The notes: generated by a model from the letters alone, not told the origin. Numbered from the stretch's first letter, positions 17,301 through 26,389 are shown. The stretch is 64,000 bases of DNA from Lautropia mirabilis (GCF_900637555.1 NZ_LR134378.1:3098501-3162500); one strand, 5' to 3'. Translations and numbers: made by a program.

Positions 17301-17907
17301 GCATGCGGCCCATGGACTCGTGCAGCCCGTCGATGGCCGCCACGACGTTCTCGCCGCGGATCAGCGCCGGCAGCGCACGCTCGAAGCCGCGTGCGGCAGA
17401 TTTCGCCCGCTCTTCACGGTCCGGCGCGTCGGAAATCATGGCGCGCACCGAGGCCGGCAGCGCACGATCCAGGTCCACGTCGAAGAGCGCGGCCGGATCG
17501 GGCTGGACGGCCTTGCGCAGACCCACGAGATCACGGTAGTACGGATACAGGACCAGCACCGGAATTGACGTGCCGCTGGCCTGCATGTCCTCCAGGTATT
17601 CGGTGATGGCACGCATCACCATCTTGAGGACATCGATGCTCGATTCGTCGGCTTCCAGCACCCCGTCCTCGAAGGCCGAGATCACATGCTCGGCTTCTTC
17701 GGTCAGCAGTGCCACACCGGAAATGCCCGCAACCTGCAGCGCACCATGAGTCTGATGCAGGTGCAGGCGTGCGCGCTTGATGGCGTCCTGGCCATGCGGG
17801 TTGGCCCGCAGCTCGTCCAGCGCATGCGCGACGTGCTGCAGCGACTCCCGAATCTCTGGCACGAACCAGGACAGAGTCATCATATCGATATTGTTGCCGT
17901 GTTCCAC
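11338..17907 (-). CDS. chpA: ChpA-type hybrid chemotaxis histidine kinase
   Basis: A 2189-residue hub kinase of the Pil-Chp system. It has several phosphotransfer (Hpt) modules: a degenerate one near residue 50 (HQTHGAL), HTLKGSSRMVG near 747, a variant HTLVGTSRHVG near 1249 lacking the usual Lys, and HTIKGSARMAG near 1429. Long Pro/Ala/acidic linkers separate them. The CheA-like core follows: dimerisation helices, HATPase with N box HILRNSVAHG near 1769 and G box GRGVGMD near 1865, then a CheW-like domain (about 1905-2040) and a C-terminal receiver (2064-2180, phospho-acceptor near Asp2112). It phosphorylates PilG/PilH-type regulators to control type IV pilus extension and retraction. It is the last gene after pilG-pilH-pilI-pilJ. 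M1 and M9 are both possible starts. Confidence 0.93.
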   Translation of the reverse strand: MEHGNNIDMMTLSWFVPEIRESLQHVAHALDELRANPHGQDAIKRARLHLHQTHGALQVAGISGVALLTEEAEHVISAFEDGVLEADESSIDVLKMVMRAITEYLEDMQASGTSIPVLVLYPYYRDLVGLRKAVQPDPAALFDVDLDRALPASVRAMISDAPDREERAKSAARGFERALPALIRGENVVAAIDGLHESMGRMLRNQPHVGARLFYWLSYALLDGLKHGALKVDLATRRAVGRINIQNRHLFTGQSDVPPQFIKELLIILAQAGSGSAVVEEVKRHFHLASLVPADYERRRYGLADPETIRIAREALVLVHRTWEKLAGGTQAEEPAFVEAVGHLNQALAKTHYAGLGMLGKTLATMPAALAGQQGRTREMLAIEVATAVLFMEEALAGALRSNPAYDDRAQELAARISSLLANPESFDPTPLPWLVALSNQASERMTQAAFVNELKHNLSTCEQALDDYFRDETAVNRLETVEPLLAETSAVLTVLEYRDAAQACRAISKQVDDIIRARVTLNDAGRARLADGLSSVGFFVETMLQSASRARRFRFDAQRGMLFEDTSIPETPEEVVSDADSNALLRSFADDASAGAEQAADASHEAAPEAAVAAAGLTAAAGLAAAQGAAEAPASKDHDGAGDALAFELPSQPVAEAAMQPAADEGLAFPAPESVQADVTTEVAEPALPEGVLEDGTVELSADEAELHEIFLLEAAEVLDAIDENLGVVRKAPDDREAMTTIRRGFHTLKGSSRMVGLDAFGEAAWAFEQMMNHWLSEDKDGTTPLFELIQDGANFFRSWCEQLQAAPRRVLDASLLTARCNAFPDKPAAVPAAKPAAPAAAQPVAQPAAPSVAQPAAKPAVQPAPVAAQPDEEEVETLPLLELDGEADTLPMPEVHAPELPTLEVPSLDDALSASALPASRADGFSQSHNFASVSRSMPEGDLRQSLEGFLDDASHRQADMPVADLASLHSDPVRPADSLRDEDFGSQQDDLLGNGAFEAQDEDESSSDQADLDAWSNAMAGESADFDSLLGELPNGDELALNNVEAADLDLADAFMVPADLGEDDDIPLLDMGSALPAGKPVEKPVEAAPVSHDPFDFSAASLGVETKSFAAEVPSEPSQEDTLDFGAFKFDDESVSESVQPDHEVKPVAETPAPAAPVAAQPAPVAPVVPEAPVVPSAPVPVAKVAQPEPQESMVRIGERLVDAELFEIFNAEATQARMRMNEDWQDWHASDALRAPEPLIRALHTLVGTSRHVGLVQVRGIAAAMEKLLVKQREVAKPLPDGMKASMQAALGVIDRMLAEFASRIEPAADPETTQRMEALLANWDAEINADSQPAKPAVEPKSDREMRGEDLLKKAAEVLGAARRETEEKSDPLAGLVDEIDPDLGPVFFEEAEELMPQVDNNLREWRERPADGSVPGALMRLFHTIKGSARMAGAMRFGQMIHELETQVEDALAQPPVQPAVIEAVLAGYDQAVSAYEVMLHPELAEQRAAETKALQQTCAAQAAKAQEAAPEAAAAPQAQPAAPLPQCEALARQQAAQAAAQAAADGHAHDAAKAGGALLDPSMGGAANPAAAAQHVIRVRADLLDRMVAEAGEVAIARARLDSEMGLIRGAINELTENVNRLRLQLREIEIQADNQIQAKIAHSNETETEFDPLEFDRYTRFQEVTRMLAESVNDVSTVQQNALRALDAAMQDLARQGQVSRSLQQSLMRVRMVQFSTINDRLYRVVRQAGKDTDKRVTLEIKGGQAEIDRNVLDRMAGPIEHILRNSVAHGIEERAKRAASGKPDIGELTIEVSQDGNEVIMRFLDDGQGLDYPRIEARARERGLIAPDHQPSERELAQMIFAPGFSTAKQVTALAGRGVGMDVVRAEVAGLGGRIDVDSTTGKGSCFTVHLPVSLAVTQVVLLEIEGGKFAVQSALVEQIVQMKPEALTEAYQAQRLEIAGERVPFYFLGSLLEIPGVKPVAQRVAPVVVLRAGATRIALHVDTVVPNQEVVIKHIGPQLARLAGVAGATVLGNGDIVLILNPVQLAMARVAGQLGKGKAATFSASELQTAATVMVVDDSVTVRKVTQRLLMREGYNVVLAKDGVDALRQMQELIPDVMLVDIEMPRMDGFDLTKNVREHADFANVPIIMITSRTADKHRNHALSLGVDVFLGKPFSEDDLLRHVRSFASQRAPRAMTN

Positions 17908-17977
17908 CCGTCACCCTCTTCGACTGATTGGATCGCGCAGCCGGACCATCCGGAGATGCGCTCACACCCCTGAAACT

Positions 17978-20179
17978 TCACCCCACCCGGAAGCGGGCCA
18001 CTGAATTCTTGAGTTCCCGTGCCAGCTCGGACAGCTGCAGAATGGATCCTGCCGTCTGCTGCGTGCCCTCGTTGGTCTGGCTGTTGACCAGCAGAATGCG
18101 CTGGATGCTCTGCGCCACCGACGAGGCCGAAGCTGCCTGGTTCTCGGTCGTGCGGGAAATCCGCATGATCAGGTCCGCCAGTTCCTGCGACACCTGGCCG
18201 ATGCCGATCAGCGCCATGCCAGCCTCATCGGACAGCTTGGCTCCCCGCACCACACCCTGCGTACTGCGCTCCATGGCCGCCACCGCATCGTGCGTGTCGG
18301 TCTGAATGGCCTTGACCAGGGCCGAGATCTGGCGCGTGGCCTCGGCCGAGCGTTCAGCCAGACGCTGCACCTCTTCGGCAACCACGGTAAAGCCACGACC
18401 TGCCTCGCCCGCCGATGCCGCCTGAATGGCAGCGTTCAGCGCCAGCACGTTGGTCTGTTCGGTAATGTTGGAAATCAGCTCGACGATCTCGCCGATCTCC
18501 TGACTGGATTCACCCAGGCGCTTGATGCGCTTGGCGGTGTCCTGAATCTGCTCGCGGATGCCGCCCATGCCGGCAATGGCGTTCTGCACGGCGTCACGAC
18601 CACGGCTGGCCGCCGACAGCGACTGGCGCGCCACTTCGGCCGACTCGGAAGCAGACGCAGACACCTGCTTGATCTGCGCCGCCATGTTCAGGACAGCCTC
18701 ACCGGTCTCGCGAATCTCGCGCGATTGCTGTTCACTGACGGCCTGCAGGTGCGAAGCCGTGACCTGCGCACTGGCAGACGCCTCGGCCACGGCCGCGGCG
18801 GTACGGTTGATTCGGCCCACCAGGCTGCGCAGCTCCTCGACCGTGTAGTTGATCGAGTCGGCGATGGCACCCGTGATGTCGTCGGACACCGTGGCCTGCA
18901 CGGTCAGGTCACCGTCGGCCACGTTCTGCAGTTCGTTCATCAGGCGCAGAATGGCAGCCTGGTTCTGGTCGTTGATGCGGCTGGCTTCCTGCTCCAGTCG
19001 TTCGGCCTCCAACCGCTTGTCGATGGAGCGGTCCGCCTGAATCTTGGAATCGTCATAGTAGGCCTTGCACAGCAGCAGCAGCGACAGCACCGCGGCCGAC
19101 GCAAAGCCCAGAATGGCCCACTGCATCGAGTTCTGCGTATTGCGCTGCTCGATGAGACGTGCCCGCAGCGCGTTGGCCGCGCCCATCAGCACATCACTCT
19201 TCTTGAAAACGTCCATACCGGCATGACGTGCCTGCGCCAGGGCCGGCAGTGCCTTCTGCGCCTCCAGCGCAAGCCGGACAAACTTCGCAGCCAGCGCATT
19301 GTTCTTGCGCAGGGCTTCACGCGCCTCGGTGTTCTTCAGCGGGGCGATGTTGCGACTGGCGTCGCCATCGAGTGCCGTCTCGCGTGTCACGGCAAAGCTC
19401 TCGATCGCATCAGCCAGCGACACGGCATCACGACTATCAAACTGGCTGCTGCCGTGCATGCGGATGATCTCGCCCACAATGGTGCGCATCTTCGCGCTCA
19501 GACGCGAGAACAGCAGCAGGTCGGGCGCGTTTCCGGCGCCATCACGAATATTGGCCCTTGCGGCACGCTGCGAGGCGGACAGTTCACGCTCCAGCGCAGC
19601 CACTTCGTTGACCAGGCTGTCAAAGCGCACCAGCACATCCTGCTGCTCAATCAGGGCCTTGACCGAAGGAGAGATCTCATCCCAGGCCTTGCTGAAGCGC
19701 TGCTCTTCCGTCCGGTAGCTTTCCGGCAGGGGCGAGACCCGCAGGCGATCCACCTCGCCGCCCTCTTTCAGCGCCTTGACGGCATCCGACAGGAAGGCCC
19801 GGCTGCTCTTGAGCTGATCATAGGCTTCTTCGTTGCCCTGCACCGCCATGTTGGCCGCCTTGGCCAGGCGCTGCGAGTGCATCAACGCATCGCCCACCAC
19901 TTCGTTCTGCAGGGCATTGACACGGTCGGACTGGCGTTCGTAGGCGCTGATCGCAATGGCCGCACCGACGGTGATGGCCAGCGCCCCCAGCAGGATGATC
20001 GATTGCCACTTCAGGCTGAGCCTGCCCAGCAGCGGGGTGGTGCGCACACGCGCACGTGCCGGGGTTGCAGCGGCAGCCGCCTTGCCGGATGCCTTTCCGG
20101 CGGCCACAGGTGCAGGCGACGCGGGGACGGCGGGTTGTGCCCCGTCCATCGATCCCTGCAACGAAGACAATGCCGACAT
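17978..20179 (-). CDS. pilJ: PilJ-type methyl-accepting chemotaxis protein
   Basis: A 733-residue transducer with two membrane helices (about 58-82 and 348-369) enclosing a periplasmic helical sensor. A HAMP-like segment follows and a cytoplasmic signalling hairpin whose tip reads [17 protein letters not shown] at about residues 575-595. The N-terminal 50 residues are Ala/Pro/Lys-rich and cytoplasmic. PilJ couples pilus or surface contact to ChpA through the CheW-like PilI; both partners are adjacent. 70 bases separate it from chpA. Confidence 0.93.
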   Translation of the reverse strand: MSALSSLQGSMDGAQPAVPASPAPVAAGKASGKAAAAATPARARVRTTPLLGRLSLKWQSIILLGALAITVGAAIAISAYERQSDRVNALQNEVVGDALMHSQRLAKAANMAVQGNEEAYDQLKSSRAFLSDAVKALKEGGEVDRLRVSPLPESYRTEEQRFSKAWDEISPSVKALIEQQDVLVRFDSLVNEVAALERELSASQRAARANIRDGAGNAPDLLLFSRLSAKMRTIVGEIIRMHGSSQFDSRDAVSLADAIESFAVTRETALDGDASRNIAPLKNTEAREALRKNNALAAKFVRLALEAQKALPALAQARHAGMDVFKKSDVLMGAANALRARLIEQRNTQNSMQWAILGFASAAVLSLLLLCKAYYDDSKIQADRSIDKRLEAERLEQEASRINDQNQAAILRLMNELQNVADGDLTVQATVSDDITGAIADSINYTVEELRSLVGRINRTAAAVAEASASAQVTASHLQAVSEQQSREIRETGEAVLNMAAQIKQVSASASESAEVARQSLSAASRGRDAVQNAIAGMGGIREQIQDTAKRIKRLGESSQEIGEIVELISNITEQTNVLALNAAIQAASAGEAGRGFTVVAEEVQRLAERSAEATRQISALVKAIQTDTHDAVAAMERSTQGVVRGAKLSDEAGMALIGIGQVSQELADLIMRISRTTENQAASASSVAQSIQRILLVNSQTNEGTQQTAGSILQLSELARELKNSVARFRVG

Positions 20180-20207
20180 TTGCCCTATTCCTCTTTCTGC
20201 GCTCGGG

Positions 20208-20765
20208 TCAGCGACCCACCATCAGGAACGACGACGACGACACCAGCTTGGACAGGCTGAGCCGACGCCACGTCTGCCCTTCTGCGTCACGGAACTGCTC
20301 GGACAGCCAGGGCTTGTCGAAAGTCTGTTTCTCTGGAACCGGCGTCATGGTTGCCACGTTGCGCAGGCCCAGCATCCGGCTCACCACCAGCGTGGCGTTG
20401 AAGGTCAGTGCAGGCGACAGCGTGAGCAGGCGCGATTCCTTGGACACGGGTGTGAAGTTGCCACCCATGAAGCGGGCCAGATCCACCACCGTGAAGAGTG
20501 CACCGCGCACGTTCACCACGCCCAGGAACCAGTCCTGCGTCAGCGGAACCTGCATGATCGAGGTGGACGGCATCGGCACGATCTCGCCGGCTTCAGCCAG
20601 CTCGACCAGGTAGCGATCCTCTCCGATCATCAGCGCCAGATGCGATGCTGCAGCGCCGTTGCTCCCCTTCTCTGCCCCATCCTTCGCTGCACCTGCATGG
20701 GTGGGGATGGCGGCAGCCTTGGCGACCTGACCGGCTTCCTGACCCAGGGTCTCGATGGCACTCAT
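20208..20765 (-). CDS. pilI: CheW-like adaptor PilI
   Basis: A 185-residue protein with one CheW domain: [15 protein letters not shown], then [21 protein letters not shown], a typical CheW core. It links the PilJ transducer to ChpA. I chose the ATG at 20763-20765, one base after the pilH stop; further upstream the frame runs antiparallel through pilH and resembles nothing. The first 40 residues are a low-complexity extension. Confidence 0.9.
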   Translation of the reverse strand: MSAIETLGQEAGQVAKAAAIPTHAGAAKDGAEKGSNGAAASHLALMIGEDRYLVELAEAGEIVPMPSTSIMQVPLTQDWFLGVVNVRGALFTVVDLARFMGGNFTPVSKESRLLTLSPALTFNATLVVSRMLGLRNVATMTPVPEKQTFDKPWLSEQFRDAEGQTWRRLSLSKLVSSSSFLMVGR

Positions 20766-20766
20766 G

Positions 20767-21150
20767 TCACTGCTCCGTGGCCAGGTCAGCGATCTTGGAC
20801 AGCAGCACCTCCGGCTCGACCGGCTTGACCAGGTAGTCACGCGCCCCTTGGCGCAGACCCCAGATGCGGTCGCTCTCGGCGTTCTTGCTGGTGCACAGGA
20901 TCACATGCACGTCCTTCATCGCCGGATCCCGGGCGATGGCACGCGTGGCCTGGAAGCCGCTCTTGCCGGGCATCACCACGTCCATGATGACGATGGAGGG
21001 TCGTTCGGCCTGCACCTTCTCCAGCGCTTCATCACCGTTTTCGGCCGTGATCACTTCATAGCCTTCCTTCACCAGCAGCGAGGCCATGAAAAAGCGCTCG
21101 GTGGGCGAATCGTCAACGATCAGGATCTTGCGCGCAGTCTGTGCATTCAT
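20767..21150 (-). CDS. pilH: PilH-type response regulator
   Basis: A single receiver domain (127 residues) with the acidic pocket DD (14-15), the phospho-acceptor in VIMDVVMPG and Lys in LVKPVEP. There is no output domain. In Pil-Chp systems PilH counteracts or drains phosphate from ChpA, favouring pilus retraction. It sits between pilG and pilI. Confidence 0.9.
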   Translation of the reverse strand: MNAQTARKILIVDDSPTERFFMASLLVKEGYEVITAENGDEALEKVQAERPSIVIMDVVMPGKSGFQATRAIARDPAMKDVHVILCTSKNAESDRIWGLRQGARDYLVKPVEPEVLLSKIADLATEQ

Positions 21151-21166
21151 GCTGTTTCTCCGCCAA

Positions 21167-21592
21167 TCAGTTCGGCATGCCTGCTGCAGCCAGCTCCTGA
21201 TCGGCGCGACGGCTGTGCGACTGCACGCACTTGAGCAGGCTGTCCTTGGTGAAGGGCTTGGTCAGATACTCTTCAGACCCCACCAGGCGACCGCGCGCAC
21301 GGTCGAAGAGACCATCCTTGCTGGAGAGCATGATGACCGGGGTGTTCTTGAAACGCGGACTCTTCTTGATCAGCGCACAGGTCTGATACCCGTCCAGTCG
21401 CGGCATCAGCACGTCGCAGAAGACGATGTCCGGCCCGTGGTCGGACAGTTTGGCCAGCGCATCGAAACCGTTCTCGGCCAGCACGACCACGCAGCCAGCC
21501 TGTTTCAGAAAGATCTCCGCACTCCGGCGAATGGTGTTGCTGTCGTCGATCACCATGACCGTCAGTCCGGCGATGCTTTGGGTGCCGCTCAT
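21167..21592 (-). CDS. pilG: PilG-type response regulator
   Basis: A single receiver domain of 141 residues with VIDDS, the acceptor in VFCDVLMPRLDGY and Lys in YLTKPF. PilG promotes pilus extension in Pseudomonas, and there also drives cAMP synthesis by CyaB. First gene of the pilGHIJ-chpA operon. The PilG/PilH assignment rests on gene order and the short extra C-terminal tail. Confidence 0.88.
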   Translation of the reverse strand: MSGTQSIAGLTVMVIDDSNTIRRSAEIFLKQAGCVVVLAENGFDALAKLSDHGPDIVFCDVLMPRLDGYQTCALIKKSPRFKNTPVIMLSSKDGLFDRARGRLVGSEEYLTKPFTKDSLLKCVQSHSRRADQELAAAGMPN

Positions 21593-22003
21593 TTCCTGCC
21601 CTCAAGTCCAGTTGATACCGATGTGAGCGCCGCTGCACGCCTTTCGGAAAGCCGGCAAGCCGACTCCCAGGCATTCCCGCATCGGTCACTTCCGCGTATT
21701 AAAGGGAAAGATGTCACGCCTCGCCCCCCATCTCCGACGAGCCCGCAACAGTGCCGGACCAATGGTTGACGGGTTGTGGCGCGCCGTGGCACGGACTTCG
21801 CCCCATCGGCGGGGCAGAAGACAGGGGCCGGCACGGCCGGCTCCGGTATGATCAGGCGTGCCGGAACGGAGCTGCCTGGCCCGCGATCCGGCCTGCTTTC
21901 CTGCGCTGGGTGGGGTGGCGGCCGGAAGGCTGACAAGCCATTTCATGCCCCGTTCGACCCCTGCCGCCGTCATCCTTGCCCACCATCATTCATGGAGACC
22001 GCC
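21593..22003. other. Intergenic region between pilG and thiE
   Basis: This is the divergent control region for pilG (minus) and thiE (plus). I see no convincing gene. The rubredoxin gene often found here in relatives is absent, and no TPP riboswitch core could be recognised before thiE. Confidence 0.6.
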
Positions 22004-22672
22004 ATGCTTCCCGCCTCTTCCCCCGACCATCCGGAAAGACAGGCTCGCCGCGCCCTCATCCGCGGGGTCTATGCCATCACTGCCGACGAAGGGGACACAA
22101 CACGTCTTCTTGCCGACGTGGAGGCTGCGCTCTCAGGCGGCATCCGCATCCTGCAGTACCGCAACAAGCATGCCAACAGGGCGCTGAAGCGGCAGCAGCT
22201 GGAAGCCCTGAAAGGCGTCTGTGCCCGCCATCAGGCATTGCTGATCGTGAACGATGACTGGCAGCTGGCCGCCGAGCTGGGCATTGATGCCGTGCATCTG
22301 GGTGAGGACGACGGCGATATCGAGGAGGCCCGTCGGGCGCTGGGGCCCGGGTCGCTGATCGGTGTGTCGTGCTATGCCAGCGTGGAGCGGGCCCGGGCAC
22401 TGGCACCAGTGGCCGACTATCTGGCGTTCGGGGCGCTCTTTGCGTCGGGCACCAAGCCGCTGGCGCGCCCTGCCCCGCTGTCGGTCTTTCGGGAGGTGCA
22501 GGCGCTGTCTCTGGCGCGCCCGCTGGTGGGCATTGGCGGCATCGATGCCGACAACATCGGTTTGGTGCTGGCTGCCAGGGCCGATGCTGCCGCCGTCATC
22601 GGCTCGCTGTTCCGGCAGGGGGATATTCGGGCGGCCGCGCAGCGGCTGGTGGCCGCTGCAGCCCGCCCCTGA
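22004..22672 (+). CDS. thiE: Thiamine phosphate synthase
   Basis: It joins HMP-pyrophosphate and thiazole phosphate to thiamine phosphate. A 222-residue TIM barrel with GGIRILQYRNK, LLIVNDDWQLAAELGIDAVHLG, DYLAFGALFASGTKP and PLVGIGGID, all typical of ThiE. The usual SxH motif is replaced by GVSCY, a variant seen in some relatives. The ATG at 22004 follows GGAG by 6 bases. It is convergent with the next gene; the stop codons abut. thiL, the next enzyme of the pathway, lies at 34-35 kb. Confidence 0.9.
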   Translation: MLPASSPDHPERQARRALIRGVYAITADEGDTTRLLADVEAALSGGIRILQYRNKHANRALKRQQLEALKGVCARHQALLIVNDDWQLAAELGIDAVHLGEDDGDIEEARRALGPGSLIGVSCYASVERARALAPVADYLAFGALFASGTKPLARPAPLSVFREVQALSLARPLVGIGGIDADNIGLVLAARADAAAVIGSLFRQGDIRAAAQRLVAAAARP

Positions 22673-23503
22673 TCACCAGGGTTTCAGCGGCAGCACGTCC
22701 AGCACGCGGCCATCCTTGCGATCCAGCAGCACGGTGGCGTCGCTTTCCTCACCCTTCAGCGGCAGGTAGCCGGCCTCGGTGTCGGAAAGGCCGGCCTTCT
22801 TCAGTGCGGCGTCCAGCACGGTCTGGTCATCCGGGTTGAGATCCCGAAGCGCCTTCAGGTCCAGTGCCCGCGCTTTCACGGTTTCCTTCTGGTTTTCCAG
22901 CGGTTCGTACCACTGCGGGAAGTGCTGCAGATCACGGCCGCCAAAGGCCGATTCCACCAGCACGTCCTGGCGCAGCTTCTCGTCAGCAGGCGGGTTTGCT
23001 GCCGACCATCGGGGACCGAACCAGTCCCGTTGTGCCAGCGGGTTGCTGGCAGCGGCCTGCAGGTCTTCGGCCTGCAGGTCGGCACGCGAGACGGCCTCGA
23101 AGCGGTCCTTCACGAAGACGAGATAATGCGGGCGCCCTGCTTCGACGGTGTGCAGGCCATAGCCCAGGGCCAGCAGCTGCACCAGGCCGATCAGCGCCAG
23201 GTCCATCGGCAGGCTCTTCTTGCGCCGATCAAAGACCATGAAGGTCATGATGGGGCCCAGGCTCACGTCCACCGCCAGCAGCAGCACCAGGATGGTGCCC
23301 ACGCCGGCCACGGCCGCCAGCGGTCCGGCGTACCAGTACTGGTAGACGACGAGCAGCACCAGGCTGGCGATGGCCAGCGAGATGCCCAGGTGGCAGCCTG
23401 CTGCACGGAATCGTGCCCGCAGGGCATCACCACGCCAGCTGTCCCGCCACGGCAGCTTCTGTGGAGGGGTTGTGGAAGTCGCTGCGGAGCTTGCATGTGC
23501 CAT
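22673..23503 (-). CDS. TfpX/TfpZ-type type IV pilin accessory protein
   Basis: A 276-residue inner-membrane protein with about three hydrophobic helices in the first half (LGISLAIASLVLLVVYQYW, an LLLAVDVSLGPIMTFMVF stretch and LALIGLVQLLALGYGL). A periplasmic C-terminal half follows with FGGRDLQHFPQWYEPL, a pattern seen in TfpX/TfpZ proteins, which accompany pilins and are needed for their stability or assembly. No pilin gene is adjacent, but the Pil-Chp operon is. The assignment rests on layout and motif recall. Confidence 0.75.
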   Translation of the reverse strand: MAHASSAATSTTPPQKLPWRDSWRGDALRARFRAAGCHLGISLAIASLVLLVVYQYWYAGPLAAVAGVGTILVLLLAVDVSLGPIMTFMVFDRRKKSLPMDLALIGLVQLLALGYGLHTVEAGRPHYLVFVKDRFEAVSRADLQAEDLQAAASNPLAQRDWFGPRWSAANPPADEKLRQDVLVESAFGGRDLQHFPQWYEPLENQKETVKARALDLKALRDLNPDDQTVLDAALKKAGLSDTEAGYLPLKGEESDATVLLDRKDGRVLDVLPLKPW

Positions 23504-23648
23504 GGTCAGCCAGTCCTTCAGGTTGCATCTTGAACACGGCGGGCAAGGCTAATCCCCGGGGTGCAGACGGGCAGCGCCGGGCGGACGGACGGCTATTGGC
23601 AGCGGCTGTCGTCCGGAGGCTGGTGCGGTGATGCAACAGAGACGACAG

Positions 23649-24455
23649 TCAGTCGATGACCAGCACGTCGCCGGTCTGCAGGATGCGGGGCTGGAAGCGC
23701 CCGGCCCAGGTCTCGATCTCGCGGGCGATCAGCTCGCGGTCGGAGGGCTTGAGATGCGTGATGTGTATCTGGGGATCGACACACAGCCGGGCCAGCTCTT
23801 CGGAAAGCTGGATGGGGTACAGGTGCTTGGCGGTGACGGCCAGGTCACGCTCGCGGTTGGCGAAGGCCGTTTCCAGAATGAGATGGCGCAGGTCCGAAAT
23901 GCCATTGACGGTGCGCCAGAATTCCTCGGTGGGCAGCGTGTCGCCCGAATAGACGAGGCTGCCGGCCGTGGCCCCGATGTGAAAGCCCACGGCCGGCACG
24001 GTGTGGTTGGCCGTGATGGGGCGGATGGTGCGGTTGCCGATCTGCACGGGGTGGCCCACCTGCAGCGGGCTGTAGACCATCCACGGCCGCTCGAAGTGCG
24101 GGATCTCGGTGAAGTCGGGCCAGATGACCCAGTTGAAGATGTGGTCCTTCAGCGCCTGGATGGTCTCGGGCAGGGCATGGACAATGATGGGCCGTTCCCG
24201 GCTGCTGCCCACGGTGTCGAGCATCAGCGGCAGCGCGCAGATGTGGTCAAGGTGGGAGTGGGTGAGAAAGACGTGGTCGATGCGCCGCATGTCCTCGACG
24301 GACAGGTCCTCGACGCCGGTGCCGGCATCGACCAGGATGTCGTGGTCGACGAGGAAGGATGATGTGCGAGCCGGACGCCCCGGCCTGCCCGCCGTTCCCG
24401 GCGTGCCACCGAGTCCACCGCTGCAGCCGAGGATATGGAAGCGCATGGATCGCAT
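23649..24455 (-). CDS. Metallo-beta-lactamase-fold 3',5'-cyclic nucleotide phosphodiesterase
   Basis: A 268-residue hydrolase with the metal motif HSHLDHI, downstream Asp in YSGDT and His in ITHLKP, the layout of class II-type cAMP phosphodiesterases. The chosen ATG (24453-24455) overlaps the cyclase stop as TAATG, which implies coupling; the next Met, three codons on, is an alternative. Encoded directly after a putative adenylate cyclase, it would degrade the product of its neighbour, an unusually tight make-and-break pairing. Substrate is inferred. Confidence 0.82.
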   Translation of the reverse strand: MRSMRFHILGCSGGLGGTPGTAGRPGRPARTSSFLVDHDILVDAGTGVEDLSVEDMRRIDHVFLTHSHLDHICALPLMLDTVGSSRERPIIVHALPETIQALKDHIFNWVIWPDFTEIPHFERPWMVYSPLQVGHPVQIGNRTIRPITANHTVPAVGFHIGATAGSLVYSGDTLPTEEFWRTVNGISDLRHLILETAFANRERDLAVTAKHLYPIQLSEELARLCVDPQIHITHLKPSDRELIAREIETWAGRFQPRILQTGDVLVID

Positions 24456-26389
24456 TAGAGCACTGCCGTGCCCTCCGGCGACACCCTGTTGACATAGCGT
24501 CTCGGGCAAAATACACGCACTCTTTCGGTCCTGCCCGGAACGTCTGCTTCACCCAACGACGCCAGCTCGACACGGATCACCTGGCGGGCCGTCATCTCGC
24601 CCAGCAGCACCGGCAGGCCGAAGCGCTTGGTGAGCGCTTCCAGCCGGGCAGCCAGGTTCACGGCATCGCCAATGGCGGTGTAGGCACGCCGCAGCTGGGA
24701 GCCCATGTCCCCGACACGGGCGGTGCCGGAGTTGATGCCGATGCCGATGACCAGCGGGGGCAGGCCGCGCCGCGCAAAGTCGCGGCTCAGTTCCTCGGCG
24801 GCATCCTGCATGGCAATGGCGGCGACGACGGCGTGGTCTTCCTGCTCCAGGTCATCGACCGGCGCGCCCCAGAAGGCCATGATGGCATCGCCCATGTACT
24901 TGTCGACGGTACCCTGATGCTGGTGGATGACTTCAGTCATCCGGGTCAGGAAGGTGTTCAGGTATTCCCGCAGCACCTGCGGGTCCATCGATTCGGCAAT
25001 GCGCGTGAAGCCGCGGATATCGGCAAACAGGATGGTGAGCCGCTTGTTCTGGCTCTCCATGGGATAGGCCGCGGGCTCGCGGGCCATGCGCTGCACCAGC
25101 TTGGGCGAGACGTACTGGCCAAAGAGGGCCACGACGGCCTGGCGGGCCTTGCTCTCGATGAAATGGCCAGTGGCCAGGTTGAGGATGGCAATCAGCACGA
25201 CGGCCATCATGGGCGCAGCCACCGGGGTGATCCAGTCCAGCACACCGAACATCAGGGCGTTGGCAGACTGCAGCACCAGCAACAGCGCAGCGGCCAGCAG
25301 CACGATGCCGGCCGCCCCCAGCCGGGGCATGACGAGTGCGGCGGCCCCGGCCACCAGCAGGGTGATGAGGGAAACCGTCAGCTCGGCATGCCAGGGCACG
25401 TAAGGCATGTGTCCGGCCAGAGCACCAGCGATGAGCGTGGCCTGCACTTCCACGCCCGGCGTGTCGATGCTGACCGGCGTGGTGTGCCGGTCACCGATGC
25501 CGGGGGCCGAGGCGCCCACCAGCACGATGCGGTCCCGAAAACGCGCCGGGTCCACCCTGCCCTCGATGACATCGGTGGCGGAGATGTACTCGAAGCGCCC
25601 GGCCTGCGGGCCGGCCTGACCGGCGAAGGGGACGCGCGCCGTCAGGTCGCGCGCCAGCGGCAGCCGGGTCTGGGCATCCAGCGACAGCAGCTGCCCGTCC
25701 AGGGCGATGGGCGGGTTGTCGCCGTAGACGCGCAGCATGGCCAGTGCCAGCGATTCGTAGACCTGACCATTGAAGAGCGTGAGCACCGGGACGGAACGGA
25801 CCACGCCGTCGTCGTCGAGCTGGGCGTTGTAGAAACCGCTGCTGCGCGCGGCGTCGCTGAGGCGCTCCTGGCTGGCGCCAAAGCCATCCCACTGGGGCAG
25901 CAACCAGCCATCGAAGACATCCCCTTCAAAGACCGAGGACGGCAGGCGGCCGATGCGGCGGGCACCGGCCTGACGGGAGAAGTAGTAGCCCAGCACCACC
26001 GGCCGGCTGCGGATGGCCTCGGCCAGCGACAGATCCCCGGCCGGCTCGGGCTCGGCAAACACAATGTCGAAGCCCAGCACGCGGGCCCGCCCTTCATCGA
26101 CGATGCGCTCGACCAGCCTGGCCAGCGTCCGGCGCGGCCAGGTCCAGCGCCCCTGCTCCTGCAGGCTCTTCTCGTCGATGTCGACGATGAGCACCCGGGG
26201 TTCGAATTCCGGTGGCTGCCAGCGCAGCCGGTGATCCTGGTTCAGTCGGTCGAAGGTCTGCACGGCCGGCATGGGCACATGGCCCAGCAGCACCAGGATG
26301 GCCAGTGCCGTGATGGCCAGCCCCCCGACGGAGGCCCACAGCCGGAACGAGCGCAACAGCGCATGCACCGACTGCAGCAGGCGGTTCAT
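24455..26389 (-). CDS. CHASE2-domain adenylate/guanylate cyclase
   Basis: A 644-residue membrane enzyme. One N-terminal membrane helix (about 18-38) is followed by an extracytoplasmic CHASE2 sensor with VLIVDIDEKSLQEQGRWTWPR. Three more helices (about 335-410) and a class III cyclase domain (about 440-630) come next, with metal Asp residues in ILFADIRGFT and KYMGDAIMAFW. GxxNxAARLE-type substrate contacts follow in GDAVNLAARLE. It overlaps the FHA gene (ATGA) upstream and the phosphodiesterase downstream. The pathway to Pil-Chp is by analogy with CyaB of Pseudomonas, which has a related layout. Confidence 0.9.
   Translation of the reverse strand: MNRLLQSVHALLRSFRLWASVGGLAITALAILVLLGHVPMPAVQTFDRLNQDHRLRWQPPEFEPRVLIVDIDEKSLQEQGRWTWPRRTLARLVERIVDEGRARVLGFDIVFAEPEPAGDLSLAEAIRSRPVVLGYYFSRQAGARRIGRLPSSVFEGDVFDGWLLPQWDGFGASQERLSDAARSSGFYNAQLDDDGVVRSVPVLTLFNGQVYESLALAMLRVYGDNPPIALDGQLLSLDAQTRLPLARDLTARVPFAGQAGPQAGRFEYISATDVIEGRVDPARFRDRIVLVGASAPGIGDRHTTPVSIDTPGVEVQATLIAGALAGHMPYVPWHAELTVSLITLLVAGAAALVMPRLGAAGIVLLAAALLLVLQSANALMFGVLDWITPVAAPMMAVVLIAILNLATGHFIESKARQAVVALFGQYVSPKLVQRMAREPAAYPMESQNKRLTILFADIRGFTRIAESMDPQVLREYLNTFLTRMTEVIHQHQGTVDKYMGDAIMAFWGAPVDDLEQEDHAVVAAIAMQDAAEELSRDFARRGLPPLVIGIGINSGTARVGDMGSQLRRAYTAIGDAVNLAARLEALTKRFGLPVLLGEMTARQVIRVELASLGEADVPGRTERVRVFCPRRYVNRVSPEGTAVL

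Noticed and set aside
21593..22003. TPP riboswitch before thiE
   Set aside because: The conserved CTGAGA and ACCTGATCTGG-like segments could not be found.
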